DNA of 64,000 nucleotides from Burhinus oedicnemus (taxonomy: Eukaryota; Chordata; Aves; Charadriiformes; Burhinidae): positions 2,527,194 through 2,591,193 of the forward strand of contig VFFE01007215.1 in assembly GCA_008921705.1 (NCBI GenBank), read 5' to 3'. Within the stretch, counting starts at the first letter, position 1, and each line of letters starts with the position of its first letter. Position numbers and translations under genes: made by a program. Shown here in pieces: positions 49,638 through 62,400 of the stretch. The notes under the pieces are model-generated. The model made no database searches. It saw only the letters and a program-made list of their open reading frames with translations, and was not told the origin of the DNA.

Positions 49638-51234
49638 CAAACTATATAAATAGATCTATACTATAACAATACTATAACTATAAAGCACTTTTACAGTGCT
49701 TGGACACTTGAACAACCTTCCTGGCTGCCACTCACTGCTGCTGGCTGCTGCACCTTCTCATTAGTGTTTTCTGGAAGCTAAATTGTCATTGCTACCTTTC
49801 GGCTTCTCTTTCCCCTTACATGTAAGGACTACCACCATGACTGCTTGCCTACATCCTCTTACAGTACAGCCCTCTCTGCTGAGAAACTGTGCAATGCTGA
49901 GGATCAAAGTAAGGTTTCAAGTACAGCCCTGATGCACTTTGCCTTGCACCTCTTTAAAGCCTAAGACAGATGAATGTGACAGTGATGATGAAGTTAGAAT
50001 TTTAGGGGGGCGTTCTTGGTGCCAGATGAGAGAAATAAAATAACCAATTTTCAGCTTCTCTACTTCTAAACAAACTCCAGTCATTTGACGTATTCCAGGG
50101 CAGTCAAAAAATGTGCAGTAAAGAGATGAGATTTCTGGATATTAAACTGGTATAAAACTGGATACTTTAATAACAGGAACAGAACAGGAGAGGAAATATT
50201 TGGGTTTTTTCTAGTTTTTAGGCAGGTCAGACATTCATTCTTCTTGTTGAAGGTGAATGAGAAATGTCACCAAAGTGATATGCTATTCTAAAGTACAATT
50301 GAGTAGGTCTGCAAATGTATTTCTCACATATACAAAGGTACTTTTGTATACAAAAATAACTCATTGATTATCTGAGTTTCAGAAGCAGCTATAGGACCTG
50401 TACTAGGTCTTGGCTTCACAGGGCTTATTCCTACATGCATATCCATAAAGGCACCTTGTCTACCCAGTCCAGCTTACCAGCTCAGCTTATGATCATGCAA
50501 TCGACTTGCAGTGATTTTCCTCTGTGCAAAGTCAATAAAAAATTTTCAGCTCTATGAAGACCACCAGGCTAAAGGTACATACATATTCTAAAAGAGGAAC
50601 AATAGGGGCAGATGGAATATATAAGGTATGTAATACAACCTTTGACACATAACAAAAAAGCACTTCAGGAATCCACCATGAATCTGGTGGAGCTTGGTGC
50701 TGCTAGACTGTAGCCAAGCTATGAACTGTCCTTAGTAGCGCAGAAGGAAAATCATGCCTTTTTTGGTCAAAATGAGAAAAGAAGTCTAGTCAGTTCACAT
50801 CTATTGCTTAATTAGACTCAGTAAAGCTGTTGCTTTCCCCCTAAGAAAAGAGTTTCCCAGCAAATCCAAATGCTGAGACACTGATTTGCTATTGTCTTAT
50901 CAAAATACTAATTTACATTTACTTAGTCTAGTGTAATAGTACGCAGTATTGCATCCTAGTGAAGAGCCATGAAATATATACACAGAAAAATGTGAACAAG
51001 AGCTTATTCTCTTAGAGGAAAATACAGTATGGGATACATCTTTTTAGAAAGCCATACTGAGAAGTTTCCCTTTTAATGGTTTTGCTAATAGACAACTCCT
51101 TTCTGGAAGTAGAAAGACTGTCACCTTTCAGGGTTCACATCAATATCTGTAACCATAGAGATCATAACAATGTCCTCTTACGAATGTTTTATCTATTTTT
51201 ATCTGTTATCTACTCATTATCCTGAGCCATTGTG
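49638..51234. other. Intergenic sequence
   Basis: AT-rich. Directly after the CR1 tail is a low-complexity CTATA/ATAACTAT stretch (49641-49682). No supported gene. Confidence 0.5.
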
Positions 51235-51445
51235 TTATAGAACAATTTAAGGTGGAAGGGGCCCCTGGAGCAGCATGACTTAGGTCAGGTTGTTCAGAGC
51301 CTTGTGTAGTCTAGTTGTGAATATCTTCAAGGATGGGGAATCCACAACTTTTCTCTGCAACAGGTTAATTGATGATCTGAATCTAAAGAGGAGCAGGTAA
51401 AATTTTGTGTTGTCGTCTATCATTTGCCCTCAGCTGCATCCTGCC
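51235..51445 (-). mobile_element. Old, strongly diverged CR1 3' fragment
   Basis: The + strand shows decayed CR1 reverse-complement landmarks in the right order: TTATAGAACAATTTAAGGTGGAAGG written in short (tail and 3' UTR), CAGGTTGTTCAGAGCC (51287-51302), AAGGATGGGGAATCCACAAC (51329-51348), CTCTGCAACAGGTTAATTG, and CATTTGCCCTCAGCTGCATC (51421-51440). Many substitutions make it clearly older than the 49-kb copy. The right end is approximate. Confidence 0.8.
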
Positions 51446-54400
51446 TGTTCCCGTGGCTTTGTCCATGTGATGTGAGGCATGACATTAATGTGTTTTACAT
51501 TGCCTCGGTGGTCCCGTAGCCCAGGGCTTGGACAAGCCACTGTGTGATGTTGGCACCCTGGAGCGTCATCGCTGTTCTCTGTCCTCCTCCTCAGCCTGAT
51601 GGTACATGCGTGCCATCAGATGCAGTGGCGCTGAGGCGCCGGGCAGCAGCTAGGAACAGCTGGGCACACAGACCTGGCTCAGTCCCTTTCCTCCTCATGT
51701 TCCTGTGCTAAACCAAGCTGGCCCAGCTAGCAGATTCAATGCAAAGGGAAGCTGAAACTGAAACTGAACTGTGGAGTTTTTTCCCAGGCCATGAGAAAAC
51801 GTGACTTTGTTTTTAATTTCTTAATATCCAAATCAACTTCTCAGCCTTGTTGGACCACAGGTTGCAGATCTGAGTTGGCCACTGCAGTTATGACCCTGTG
51901 GTCCAACACACTCTGGCTAAGAGGAATAGCTCCTCCTCAGAAACATTAATATGTATTGCTGGGAACGTTTGACAGCTGTAGGAAGTAAATCTATTGTTGC
52001 TGTAGAATATTTGCTTCCTGAATAAAGTGGCAACAGATAGAAGAAATCCCACTGTGCTTTAATAATCCCATGGTTCAGAAAAGCCACCTGGATCTTGTGA
52101 TTAAAATACTGATGAGCCTGGTGAATTAATGCAGTGATGGTACAGCATTGCCTTTCAGCATTTAGCTTGACTGCTGTGCCTGGTGTATTTACAGTGGGTT
52201 AATCCCCAGACTTACAAATGAAACTGAATTCCCTGGGGCAGTGTGTGTGTGATTTTTTTTTTTTAATGAGAGATGCTGAATGTGATGAAAACAACTGGCT
52301 GTACCTATAGACTGGGGAGGCACACAGGGCTTTTATTTACTCTCCAGGTGTGAGCAGCTTGCAGCCAGCATGGCCAGTGGGGTCCTTGTTAACCGACATC
52401 CCTCACTATGTGTTATGAATGCAACAGTGGAAGAAGCTTCATTACATGCTAAACTTGAATCCACAGCAGCCTGAAGCCTGTGTTGGTGTATCTGGTACAT
52501 AAAGCTGACTTCCCGGGGGAGAGCTGGACCTCTTCCAAGAAAGGGTTCAATAACACGGGAAATGCAAGGAAGGATAAGAAATAAAACAGTGCTGAGAGCA
52601 GGCTGTAGAAGACAGATCATCAGATAGTGTAAATTCTGCTGGCACCACGGATGTTAATGGCTCATCAGGACCTTTTCTTCCTCCAGACCCAGCTAGAACA
52701 GAGTATTGATTGTTTTACAGTAAGTTCTTGTTTACCGCAGGCTAGATTCAATCACAGAGCTGAATGACAAAATGGAAGCAGAGTTAAAAGTTTTCTAGAA
52801 AACACCCCACATTTTTTCCACAGGGTCCAATTCCATACAGTCAGCCCATAAACTATTCCATTTTTAAGGCATAGGCCGGAGTAAAGAAGAGAAAAAAGAT
52901 ACAAGACGTCCTTGTTTACCATCAACACAATTAATCCTGGATGCAGTGTCAAAAATGACCTTAGATCTTACATAGGATGCAGATAGTTCAAGGGAAAAAA
53001 ATCTTCCAGATTATGACTACTTTGCTCTCCCTTCTTCCCATCTCCCACCTCCAAAAAAGTTTAGAAAAATCACTGAGATTTCTGGTACTTGTGTCCCCAT
53101 GTGCTGTCACAAATAACCCATTACTTTAGAAGCTGCGGAGACTAGTGCTATAACTTCAGCAGCAGACCTGCAAAACTGACGTTGTGTCACGCACATCAGA
53201 TGGTTCAAAATGCATCGGTCTGCATGCCTGGCAGCACGTGGCAGTTGTCAAAACCAGGATGCTGTTTGTGTGCCTACAAGCTCTCTTTTCCATTTGCCTT
53301 TTTGGCATCTGAAGGGGTAGAGCAGAAACTGGAATTCAGAGCAGGAGACTCAGGGCAATGGCCTTAGTGTAAGACAAGGAAGCTCTTTGATGCCTCAGTT
53401 TACCCATTTTTATGTGCAACTTGATAAAATATTGCTACTTCAAGGTAGTATTGTAAGAACTAAAGCATGTAAAGTATTTGTGCATTTCTGGGTGTCAAGT
53501 GCCATTGAGAATAAATTTCTTGACAGTATTCACAGTCAGTGCTCAACTTTTTTTCTGACAACAGACCTCTGCATAATGGAAATGGTCCCAAAACATCCTT
53601 GGTAGCAGAGCATACGTCACTGTGTACTACCCGACTTGCTGGTCCAGGCATAGTCTATGCACCTAAGAAATGATATGCCATTCAATTTGCTATTTCTGTT
53701 TTCTCTCTCCTAAATTTTCAGTTGGCTTAGTGTACTGCAAGGTTATCCGGAGTCATACAAACAAGAAGTTGTCCTTTACATCAGGAACCTCTGAAGCTCA
53801 ACTTCCAACAAAACCTATGGATAAGCCAATAAAAAAATGGAAAGAAAAGCCTTTAGAAAGGTCAATAAGCTGCTTTTATGCATCTAGGAGTAGAATTTTA
53901 ACCACGATTATTTTTTTCCCCATGAATTATTAATGTGTGCCATAAAAATGCTATAAGCAGAGGACAAACAGGACATTCTGAAAGAATTTCAAAGTTTGAT
54001 ATTTTCACTTAGAAACCAGAAAAAACCCACCCCCTTCAATGATACAGCTATTAAAATAAGGCCAACCATAAAAGTTGTGAAACGTAGAGTTTTACTCTCT
54101 TACAGCTACTTCAAAAGCCCAAAAAGGCTGGAACATGCCTGCTCCTCATGTACTAGCAACAAAGTTTTTCATTTTACCGTCACAACCAAGAAATTAAGAC
54201 AAGTACTCAGGAAAGCAACCAGACAAACTATTTCATTATATAAATGTCTTCTCCTGAAACTACTTTTCTAAGATATTGAAAGGATACAGCTCTGCCAGAG
54301 AGCAATATTTTTCTTTTTACAAATTTAAATCCTGTCATAAATACTTCTGAGGAAGTAAAAATGAAACCTTTCCTGGAAAATTGTTTCAAGGCATATTTTC

Positions 54401-55860
54401 TGAACCTCAATATCAACAGCAGAAGTCTTTTTTTGCCTTTTTGTTTTCTAATAGGCTGAGCGACACAGTCCTTGGCTTCATCCTGGTAGAGAAATTGTTT
54501 TAAAGAGGTCATGTAGGTGTCCGTAGGAGGACTTCGGTGTTCTGTAATGTTTCCAAGTTTGCCTGATTCTAGGGCAAAACATAACTCCAACACTAACCCG
54601 GAGTAATTAATGAGGGTCTGCTCGTTCTTGCTCCAGCAGATGAAGGATTCTGGCTCCTGCAAGTAGCATGGGGAATCTTTCCCTGGCCAGCCCTGCCCAG
54701 GAGCAACCTGGCTTCCCAAGGATGCAGATTTCCTAACTCACAGTTAGAAGAAATCATAACCTAGCAAGTAAACACTGAGGAACAGCCAGAAAGGAAGGGA
54801 ACAAAAACCTTGGCTGCCAGCTCCTCTCCTCCTGTAAACTCCAGTTTATCTAAATGCCAGCAATGATTTTCATTCTTGAGGCTATTGATTTTCCAGCACT
54901 AGTCAGTACCACACCCTTAAGTCCATCCGGGCGGAGAATTACACTTGAGAAGAGAGAAAAGACGGGCTGTAATTGAAGGCAACTGCCTTCATAACCCCTC
55001 AGGTGTTGCAGACTTGAGCAAATATCAATATTAGTTATCAGATTTTGGAGGACATGAGCAGATATGAAGAGTGCAGGTATGGATATTTGGTGAGGCCATT
55101 AGTCTTCTTTTCCCATAGGGTTCAACCCTAAGTTTGTGATCAGCTTACAGAGCCATCACTGAGCTACACCATGGGATTCAGTCTGCAAAAGGTGAGAAAA
55201 GACTCTGGACTCAAGCTGTGCCAGCCTTCTTCCTAGCTCAGCCTCCTGCACAGTGAGGTCCCCAGCTGGGGGACTGGAAGGTTTGGATTGCTTAACTCAA
55301 ACACCAGATAAAATCCTAACCCTAAACTGAATGACAGCCCACAGACCCACCGAAGGGCACATGCAACAAAACCTCTCAGTTATCACCATCAGCCACACTC
55401 CTGGCAGTCAAAGTCTAAATTAATTAAAAATTTCTAGGCTTTGCGTCGCTTTTTTATAACCCTCACAGAAAGGGATAACCGTCTGCTTCCCACCCCCAGG
55501 CATGGGAGACTGCACCCCAAAGCCAGTGCGGAGGCTGCCTCCTCCAGGGCCTGACAGGTCAGGGGCAGCCCTAGCACAGAGCAGAACCAAACACCTTTAG
55601 CATCTTCCAGAGGGAATAACTGTGGTTAGGTTTCCTGTGAAGCCTGTGCAAAAAGTACCCCCCAAAAGCAAAGAAAAGGGTAGATGACACTGCAGATTGG
55701 GCCATGGCCAGGTGTCTGGTCTGCTGTCTTTGAGGTTCAAGTTGGTCTTAGGGTTAGGAGATGGAAGGACAGCAGAAGGATGCAAGGTGATGTAGGAAGA
55801 AAACTGGGAGCTGAGGGTTTTGCCCACCTTGTAGGGAAGGCCTACTTCCCAGACCTGAGA
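51446..55860. other. Intergenic sequence
   Basis: No supported gene. A GT/T simple run lies at about 52240-52264. The 163-codon minus frame at 54228-54719 is the longest minus-strand frame in the window, but it has no recognisable domain or splice structure. Confidence 0.45.
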
Positions 55861-55910
55861 AGATAACCAAACCAATTCCCTTCCAGGAAAGATAACCAAA
55901 CCAATTCCCT
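55861..55910 (+). repeat. 29-bp tandem duplication (two copies of a 21-bp core)
   Basis: The 21 bases beginning AGATAACCAAACCAATTCCC at 55861 are repeated exactly from 55890, a period of 29 bases. The eight bases between the copies (TCCAGGAA) do not recur as clearly. Confidence 0.9.
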
Positions 55911-58900
55911 CTCAGGGCTGCAGAGCTGGAGAGGGTGGAGAAGGTCATGGATGTGTTAGCCTAGGCCTTTCAGTTGCTTGGTTTTGGGGAAGGCCTCTGC
56001 AGGTTGTGATTAAGCTGTGACCAGTGGTGGCATTAGTCTTAGGGTAGGATGTAGAAAGTATTTCCAGAAGCCAGGTGGGGGTCTGCTTCTTCAGGATAAA
56101 GTGAATGATGAAGAGGTCTGGTATTTTTGGACCCAAAGGTTATTGCCTGAACACTAGTCATACAAAAAGTTGAAAGAGTATACCTTGACATTTTTGCACT
56201 GTTCTGACTCCAGTGCTTTGGAATAATTAGAACTAATGGCTATATCGAGCAGAAAAATAACACATCTGTGTGCTGCACAGGCTGAACATACCATGGATGT
56301 AATTAAAACCTCAGCACCTGCTGCTTAAGTGATTGTACTGATCTGATACAAGCAACATTAAAGCAGTTAACAGAGATGCCCAGGACAGGGGATTCCTAAG
56401 GTGATGCTTGCCAGGAGTAGCAGTAGGTGCAGGAATGGAGATATCTCTGCACAATGAAAAAAGTTTGGCTACCACTGGACTAATTTCCTACCAAAAAATA
56501 CTATGGGAGGGACATCTTAAAATCCTGCTTCTCACCTAACTTCTGCCATGCACTAGCAGCTTATGTGAGACAGAAACCCATGGCTTGCTGGGTCCTACTG
56601 TGCTGCTGTGGCTACAGCTACCACTCTGCCTCTTGTCAGAAGGCCTCTCTTAAGATATTGCCTTCTGTTTCATTGCATGTGGAAGTTTACAAATGACCTA
56701 AAGAGAGGACATGGTTTTCTGCTCGCTTCAGTTCCCCATGAGGCTTCCCCGCTTTGCAGTGCAGGCACAGGTGGGAGCTCCTGGCTGGCTGCTCCACTTT
56801 CTCACTCATAAAAACAACTCTGACAGCAAACATAAAATACAAGGCTCCTGTGATGGCATGAGCAGCATCCGTATTTTACAACAAACGTTCTAGAAACAGG
56901 CATGTGACCTGCTACCGACAAACCCATGATATCCATAACTGATATTGCAATGGGTCACTATTTCCATGATTTACACCCTCTGAAAGCTCTGCACCAGGTG
57001 CTGCAGAGAGTGATGGGACTCTCTGCCTGTTTGTGAGCAATGCAGGAAAGGCAACCACAACGACAAAAAACATGTGTCAAAACTTGAAAGACATCTGAGA
57101 AAAATTCTAGCTAACACCTGAGATTAAAAATTGATAAATGTATCATCGGGGGACCAGGGTCATTTTCTGTGGGGGATGGATGTACACCAACTGCAGCTGT
57201 GGGAGCTGCAGCAGGGAGAGCCCGGCTGCCGGGACCCACTTGTGGACCAGTGAGCCACGATCAGAGCCTTCGCAAAGCCACAGTGCCAGTGGAAAAACAA
57301 CCAACTTGTTTTTAGATTTGTACGGATGACCATGGCAGCAGGGCTGCATGATGAAATGCTTCTTGCAGCATTGCAGCATTTTGTCTTGCCGGCCCTTTCA
57401 CCAGCGTTAGCAATTCCTCCACCTTTTCTGACAGCAATATTGAGGGGATTAATTCAGTTGTCTGTGGTGTGTCACGTCTGTGGCAGTAATTCTCTCCTAA
57501 ATGAGAAAAAGTAACTACAGACTTCTCTTTTGTCTCTTTCACACCCATCAGCCCAGTATTTATGTCTCTGTGAAATACATTTTTACACTGTTTCTGATGA
57601 AAGCTCTTCACTTTTCTGCTCTTCAGCTGAAAAAAACCAGAAGTGCAATTCCAGCAACTTCAGTGAAATTAAGCCAGCTATGACTAGTTCATGAGCTAGC
57701 TATGCATTTTTGTACTTCGCATCGCACTCTTCATCTCACAACTGCTGCCACCATGCAAGCTTCTCGTTTGTAATTTTGTTATCAGATGAATCTCCACAAG
57801 GGCTCCCTCTCTTATTCTCCCTTTCCCAGCAGATGAAATGCAGATGAACTTCAGCACCTGATTTATGCATTTTATTCTCTCTGTGGAGCCAGAAAGCAGT
57901 AGTCACATATATGAATGTCTCAAGATGATATGGGAGAATCAAAAATGTGCCATACAATTTCATAGGATTTAAATCTTCAGTCACTACTATATTTAATTTG
58001 AGAAATAAATAGTTTTTACCTAGCTTTCTTCTGTTCATAATAGCAACCACAGAAACATCTCACAGTCCTGTCTAGAAAAATTAAATTAAGGCTTTTCAGT
58101 TGAAGTAGATGATGCTTACAGTACAGAAATAGACTGTTTCTAGTCAGCGGGATTAAAGGAAAGAAAAGCTCAGCAAGAATGAAGTTGCATTGCAGAATTA
58201 TCTTTATCTAGGCAGCAGACTGTAATTTCCATAAACTAAAGAGAATATTTTCTTCTCATCACTGCTTTTCAGGTCAAAGACCCATTTTTAAATTCCCTTA
58301 TCTTCTCTTTCTTTTCCTTAATTCCCTCCTTTTCTGTGCTTTATTTGAGACTTGAAGAACAGTGAAGCATAGAAAAAGACTCCATTTTATAGTATATTTA
58401 GTTGTCTATATAATAGTGTATTTTGGAAAAGCAAATTTAAGAGAGGGGAGGGGAGGAAATGTCCTGTAACAGTACTTATTGCAAGCCATGTTCTGCAAGG
58501 ATATTATTGCCTCTTGGTCACTTAAAATCAATACGTGTGCTGTTTTTTATTAAAATGGTTGGTCCTGTAGACTTCACTACCTTCTCCTCACTCTCCTTAC
58601 TGCCTCCCTTGAGCCAGCAAGCTGCTGAAAATTAACCTGTCTATGGCAGTTACAAAAGTAAAGATTATCTTTGAGCCGGATAAACTGTGGGATCCAGCTC
58701 ATTGCACGTCCATGTGAACACTAGTACCAATTTGAGGGACACCACAACATGTGGCCAGTGGCAGGCTGGAAGGTGACTGAGGGAAGATAAAACCACCTCT
58801 TTTGACATTAGCCCACCCTTAAATCAGCTTTAAGAGATGACAGAGCAGAACCTTGAGCCAAGCAATGTGAATGCAATCATGGACCTTCCCCGTCAAAGCC

Positions 58901-59421
58901 ATGGCTCGCACTGGGTTGTTTCTTATACAGCGGTTGCAATAGGTGTCTGAGCTAACCCAGGCAATCACTTGTCCTGAATATAGTAAGAAAAGAAAGTACC
59001 GTTAATGAAATACCGAAAGTGTAAAATAGTGCCACTGATTTCCCTAGTATTTGATTCAAAATCTCAAGATGAGGAAATTTAAAAATTAAGGAGTAAAATC
59101 CTGGATCTCTCACAGCCTATGGACGTACCAAGGCAGAGTCAAGTTTACACCCCTGCTTGAAGTAGTGGTGTGAACATGGACAACGTAAGGTATGAATCTC
59201 ATGGCTTGTCAAAAACCCACTGAGATTAACCAGAAACTGTAGGAGATGAAACTTTTCTCCTTAAGGTAAAGTTGCAGGAGGAAGTCCTGGCAAAGCAGAG
59301 TGCCACTAGCTCCCTTCCCCTTGCAGAGCAGCCACACAACAGGGAATGTTGACCCTGGCAATGAGATACAGCACCCTCCATTGCACTGCAGGGGATCACC
59401 AGGATGCCCAGGCCCTCTCTG
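55911..59421. other. Intergenic sequence
   Basis: No supported gene. Open frames reach 104 codons (minus, 57736-58050) with no recognisable feature. Confidence 0.45.
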
Positions 59422-59489
59422 TATTATTTATTAATATTATTATTGTTATTATTATTTATTATTACTACTACTATTACTATTATTATTAT
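59422..59489 (+). repeat. ATT/ACT trinucleotide microsatellite (imperfect)
   Basis: A run of TTATTATTA-type units is interrupted by TTATTT and changes to ACTACTACT in its middle. It is AT-rich and likely length-variable. Confidence 0.9.
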
Positions 59490-62400
59490 GCTGTATTTCT
59501 CACATCTCAATCATAAGTTAATAAATAGCATCTTTGCCAACATCTGAATTTCAGTATCTAAGTTCTAAAAAACAACAACAGAAGATGTTCAGTTTTTATT
59601 TTTCCACGATCAAAAAAAATCTCAAGGAATGTTATTTATTCCTTCAGGAACAACATTCTTGGTTGGGGTATCCAGGCACAGAAAACTGTAGGCCAAATAC
59701 TTGTGCCTTTCCAGTTGTGAGCATGTAAAATAACCACACTTTTGATGGAAAAGGTGGTGCAGAATACCTACAGTGAATGCATACTTAATATCTTCAACAC
59801 TAATTGCACAGATTTGCTTTCCCCCGAATGTATATGCATGTGGACAAATATAAAAATATATATTAACTGTATTATATACACATATCTATGCAGACAACAA
59901 GCTAGGAGAAATATCTATGAACATAATGAACAGAACATATCTTCTAAATTCTTGCCCAGTAATAAGTCTATTTATCCACATGTCTTGCTATTCAAACAAC
60001 TTATTCAATTAATATACTATTGGCTTGTCAAGCTGGCATGTTTTTCAACTAAATTAATAGCAGAGTTTATAGGCTCTGCTTCATTAATCTATTTAGGGAT
60101 GGTACTTAGCACCAAGGAAAAGCGAAAAACAGAAAACGATCCAAGCAGCCTGCAAGGCTGACTATTTCTGAGTGCATTTGTATTTGGTTAGAGCTCAGGG
60201 CAGCCACCACGCAGGCTCCTAACCCAACTCCAGAGCATCCGAGCAAGGGGCTGTCCCTCCACTTGCTCCGTGAGGGAAACTGGCGGTGCAAGCCTTTTCC
60301 CTTGCACAGCTTTCAACCGTGCAGATGGTGAAGCCATGACCTGAGTCAATGACATCCCATTTTTTGCCACGACATGTTGTTGCACATCCGTCTCCATCAT
60401 GGGAGGGGGCAGAGCTGCCCAGGAGGAGCTACAGCACCACAGCTCAGCAAGAGCAGGCGAGCAGCACCCACAAGGGCTGAGGACCTCACAGGGACCATCA
60501 CTCTCATGGACCGATGTATGGCAGGTCTCATTGACCACACTCACTGTGAGCCCTTTGGATGGCAAGTGAAGGCTAGTTTTGCTTACACTGGTGTTATGTT
60601 TAGCACTGAAACAATTAGAGGAAATGAAGGTGGAAAAGCAAAACATTGTAGTAATAGCAGGAGAAAACTTAACCATCTTTTACAGTAGTGAAGGCTGGCT
60701 GGGAACCTCCTTTGCATTTACCAGTAGTTTATAAACATTTAAAATATTGTATTGTGATTTCTATATATTACCTGAACTTCTGCACTTCTGCACAATTTTT
60801 ACACAGTGCCTGTAGTGAAATTCCAACAAGGTTACCTGGGACTTTCTATGCATATTCAGCTGTGATTGACTCACAGCTCCTGCGAGTCTAGAAAAAAATA
60901 CCTGCATGGCAGTTTTCTTAGCTCTTCACTTAAAGCACAGTTACAGACTCCTCTGCATGTTTGCATCAGTGTGATTGAAGATGAATGCAAAAAAGACTTT
61001 ATTCTTATGCTAGATCTCACCACTATAAAGACGCCACACACTTGTTCTGCAATGAAAAGGAGGACGACATGGCACATTTGCAGGTTAAGCTCTGAGCAAA
61101 AAACGTGTTTGATAGAGGTTTACACATAGCTGTTGTAAATTCTGTTTTATCCCTGCTAATTTTGTCTCTGCTTTCAACTAAATAATAAATCCCAGCTGAG
61201 TATCTGTATCCTTAAACACTGACAGGACTTGTTGAGTGGAATACCTACCAAGGTTGTCCATGCTGCCAAAGTGAAAAGCAACTGCTTTACGCTCCACAGC
61301 TTAATCCCCATCAAAGCCTCCTCCCCAAAGCCCTTCTGAAGCCCATTACAGACATTGTATTGCTTGAGCTAAGGAAATTTCATGAGGCTACATTGTTAAT
61401 TAGATGCAAACTTGGGCAAAGAGCTGGGAGCTCCGGTCCCATCCCTTGCTAACACACCTCCTGAGACAGAAACAGATGTGTAGTTTGGGGTCTCTGCGGG
61501 GAAAGATGACTGCTTTCAAATCAAGTCTTCACTTCTTTCTGGCTCCCAGAGAAAGGCAGAGCAAAACTTTGGTGCTGCCTTCTGCTCTGTTCAGTTCCCA
61601 GAGAACCTGGTGCCAGGCCGGCTGTGAGCGATGTGCAGACCACCAGCCTTTCCCCCTCCACACACAAGTTTTCCTTGGCTGACAGCTTCGACAAGAAAGC
61701 CCTGGAGTTTCAAACTGGTGAGTCTCCAGGGTCGGGTTTAGTGCCTTTTAACAACCACAGAAAATTTGGCTTCAGCTTTTTTTTTTTCCCCCATTGATCA
61801 CTGACTGCCAAAGAGCAGCTGGTATTTACTGCTGGAGAATATGTGGGCATCAAGCGGGGAAGGCAAAACAGGCTCAGAAAGGTAAAGAAGACAGGAAACA
61901 CAGAAGGCAGGTAGCAGAGATGGAAGAGTAAAGGTCAGGACCATAGGGGGGAAGATATGAAGGAAGTCAGTGTGATATTTAACTCTGTAACACTATTGGT
62001 TGACTGTGTTGATTCAGGCAGATAGACTGCTATTAAAACCTTTTCCAGGGTTTAGAGATCTCTCCTGCACCATCCCCCAGAGCTTTTTCTTTTCTTCCCT
62101 GGAACAAGCCCCATAAACATCTTCTTCCCTGTGCACAAAAACTGGACTCTTCTTTTTATCTTATGTCTTCTAGGCTGGCATGAGGCCTTTCGAGCTTTTC
62201 TTCAGGAAGAGTCAGCAGCCCCTTCCCTTTGGTGTCTGCAGAGGGGTAGCGAAAAAGAAGCAAACAGTGGCAGGAGAGCTACCCACAAGTCTTCTGCGTG
62301 GCATCTGCGGGGGCCCACATAGCAGGCTGGCTGGTGAGCTTTCAGACCAAGCCTTGGCTACACTGTGGCTCAAAGCCCTTGCAAAGTATTATTTGGGGGC

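Noticed and set aside
55314..55326. CCTAACCCTAA telomere-like sequence
   Set aside because: Fewer than two full units, so it is within chance expectation.
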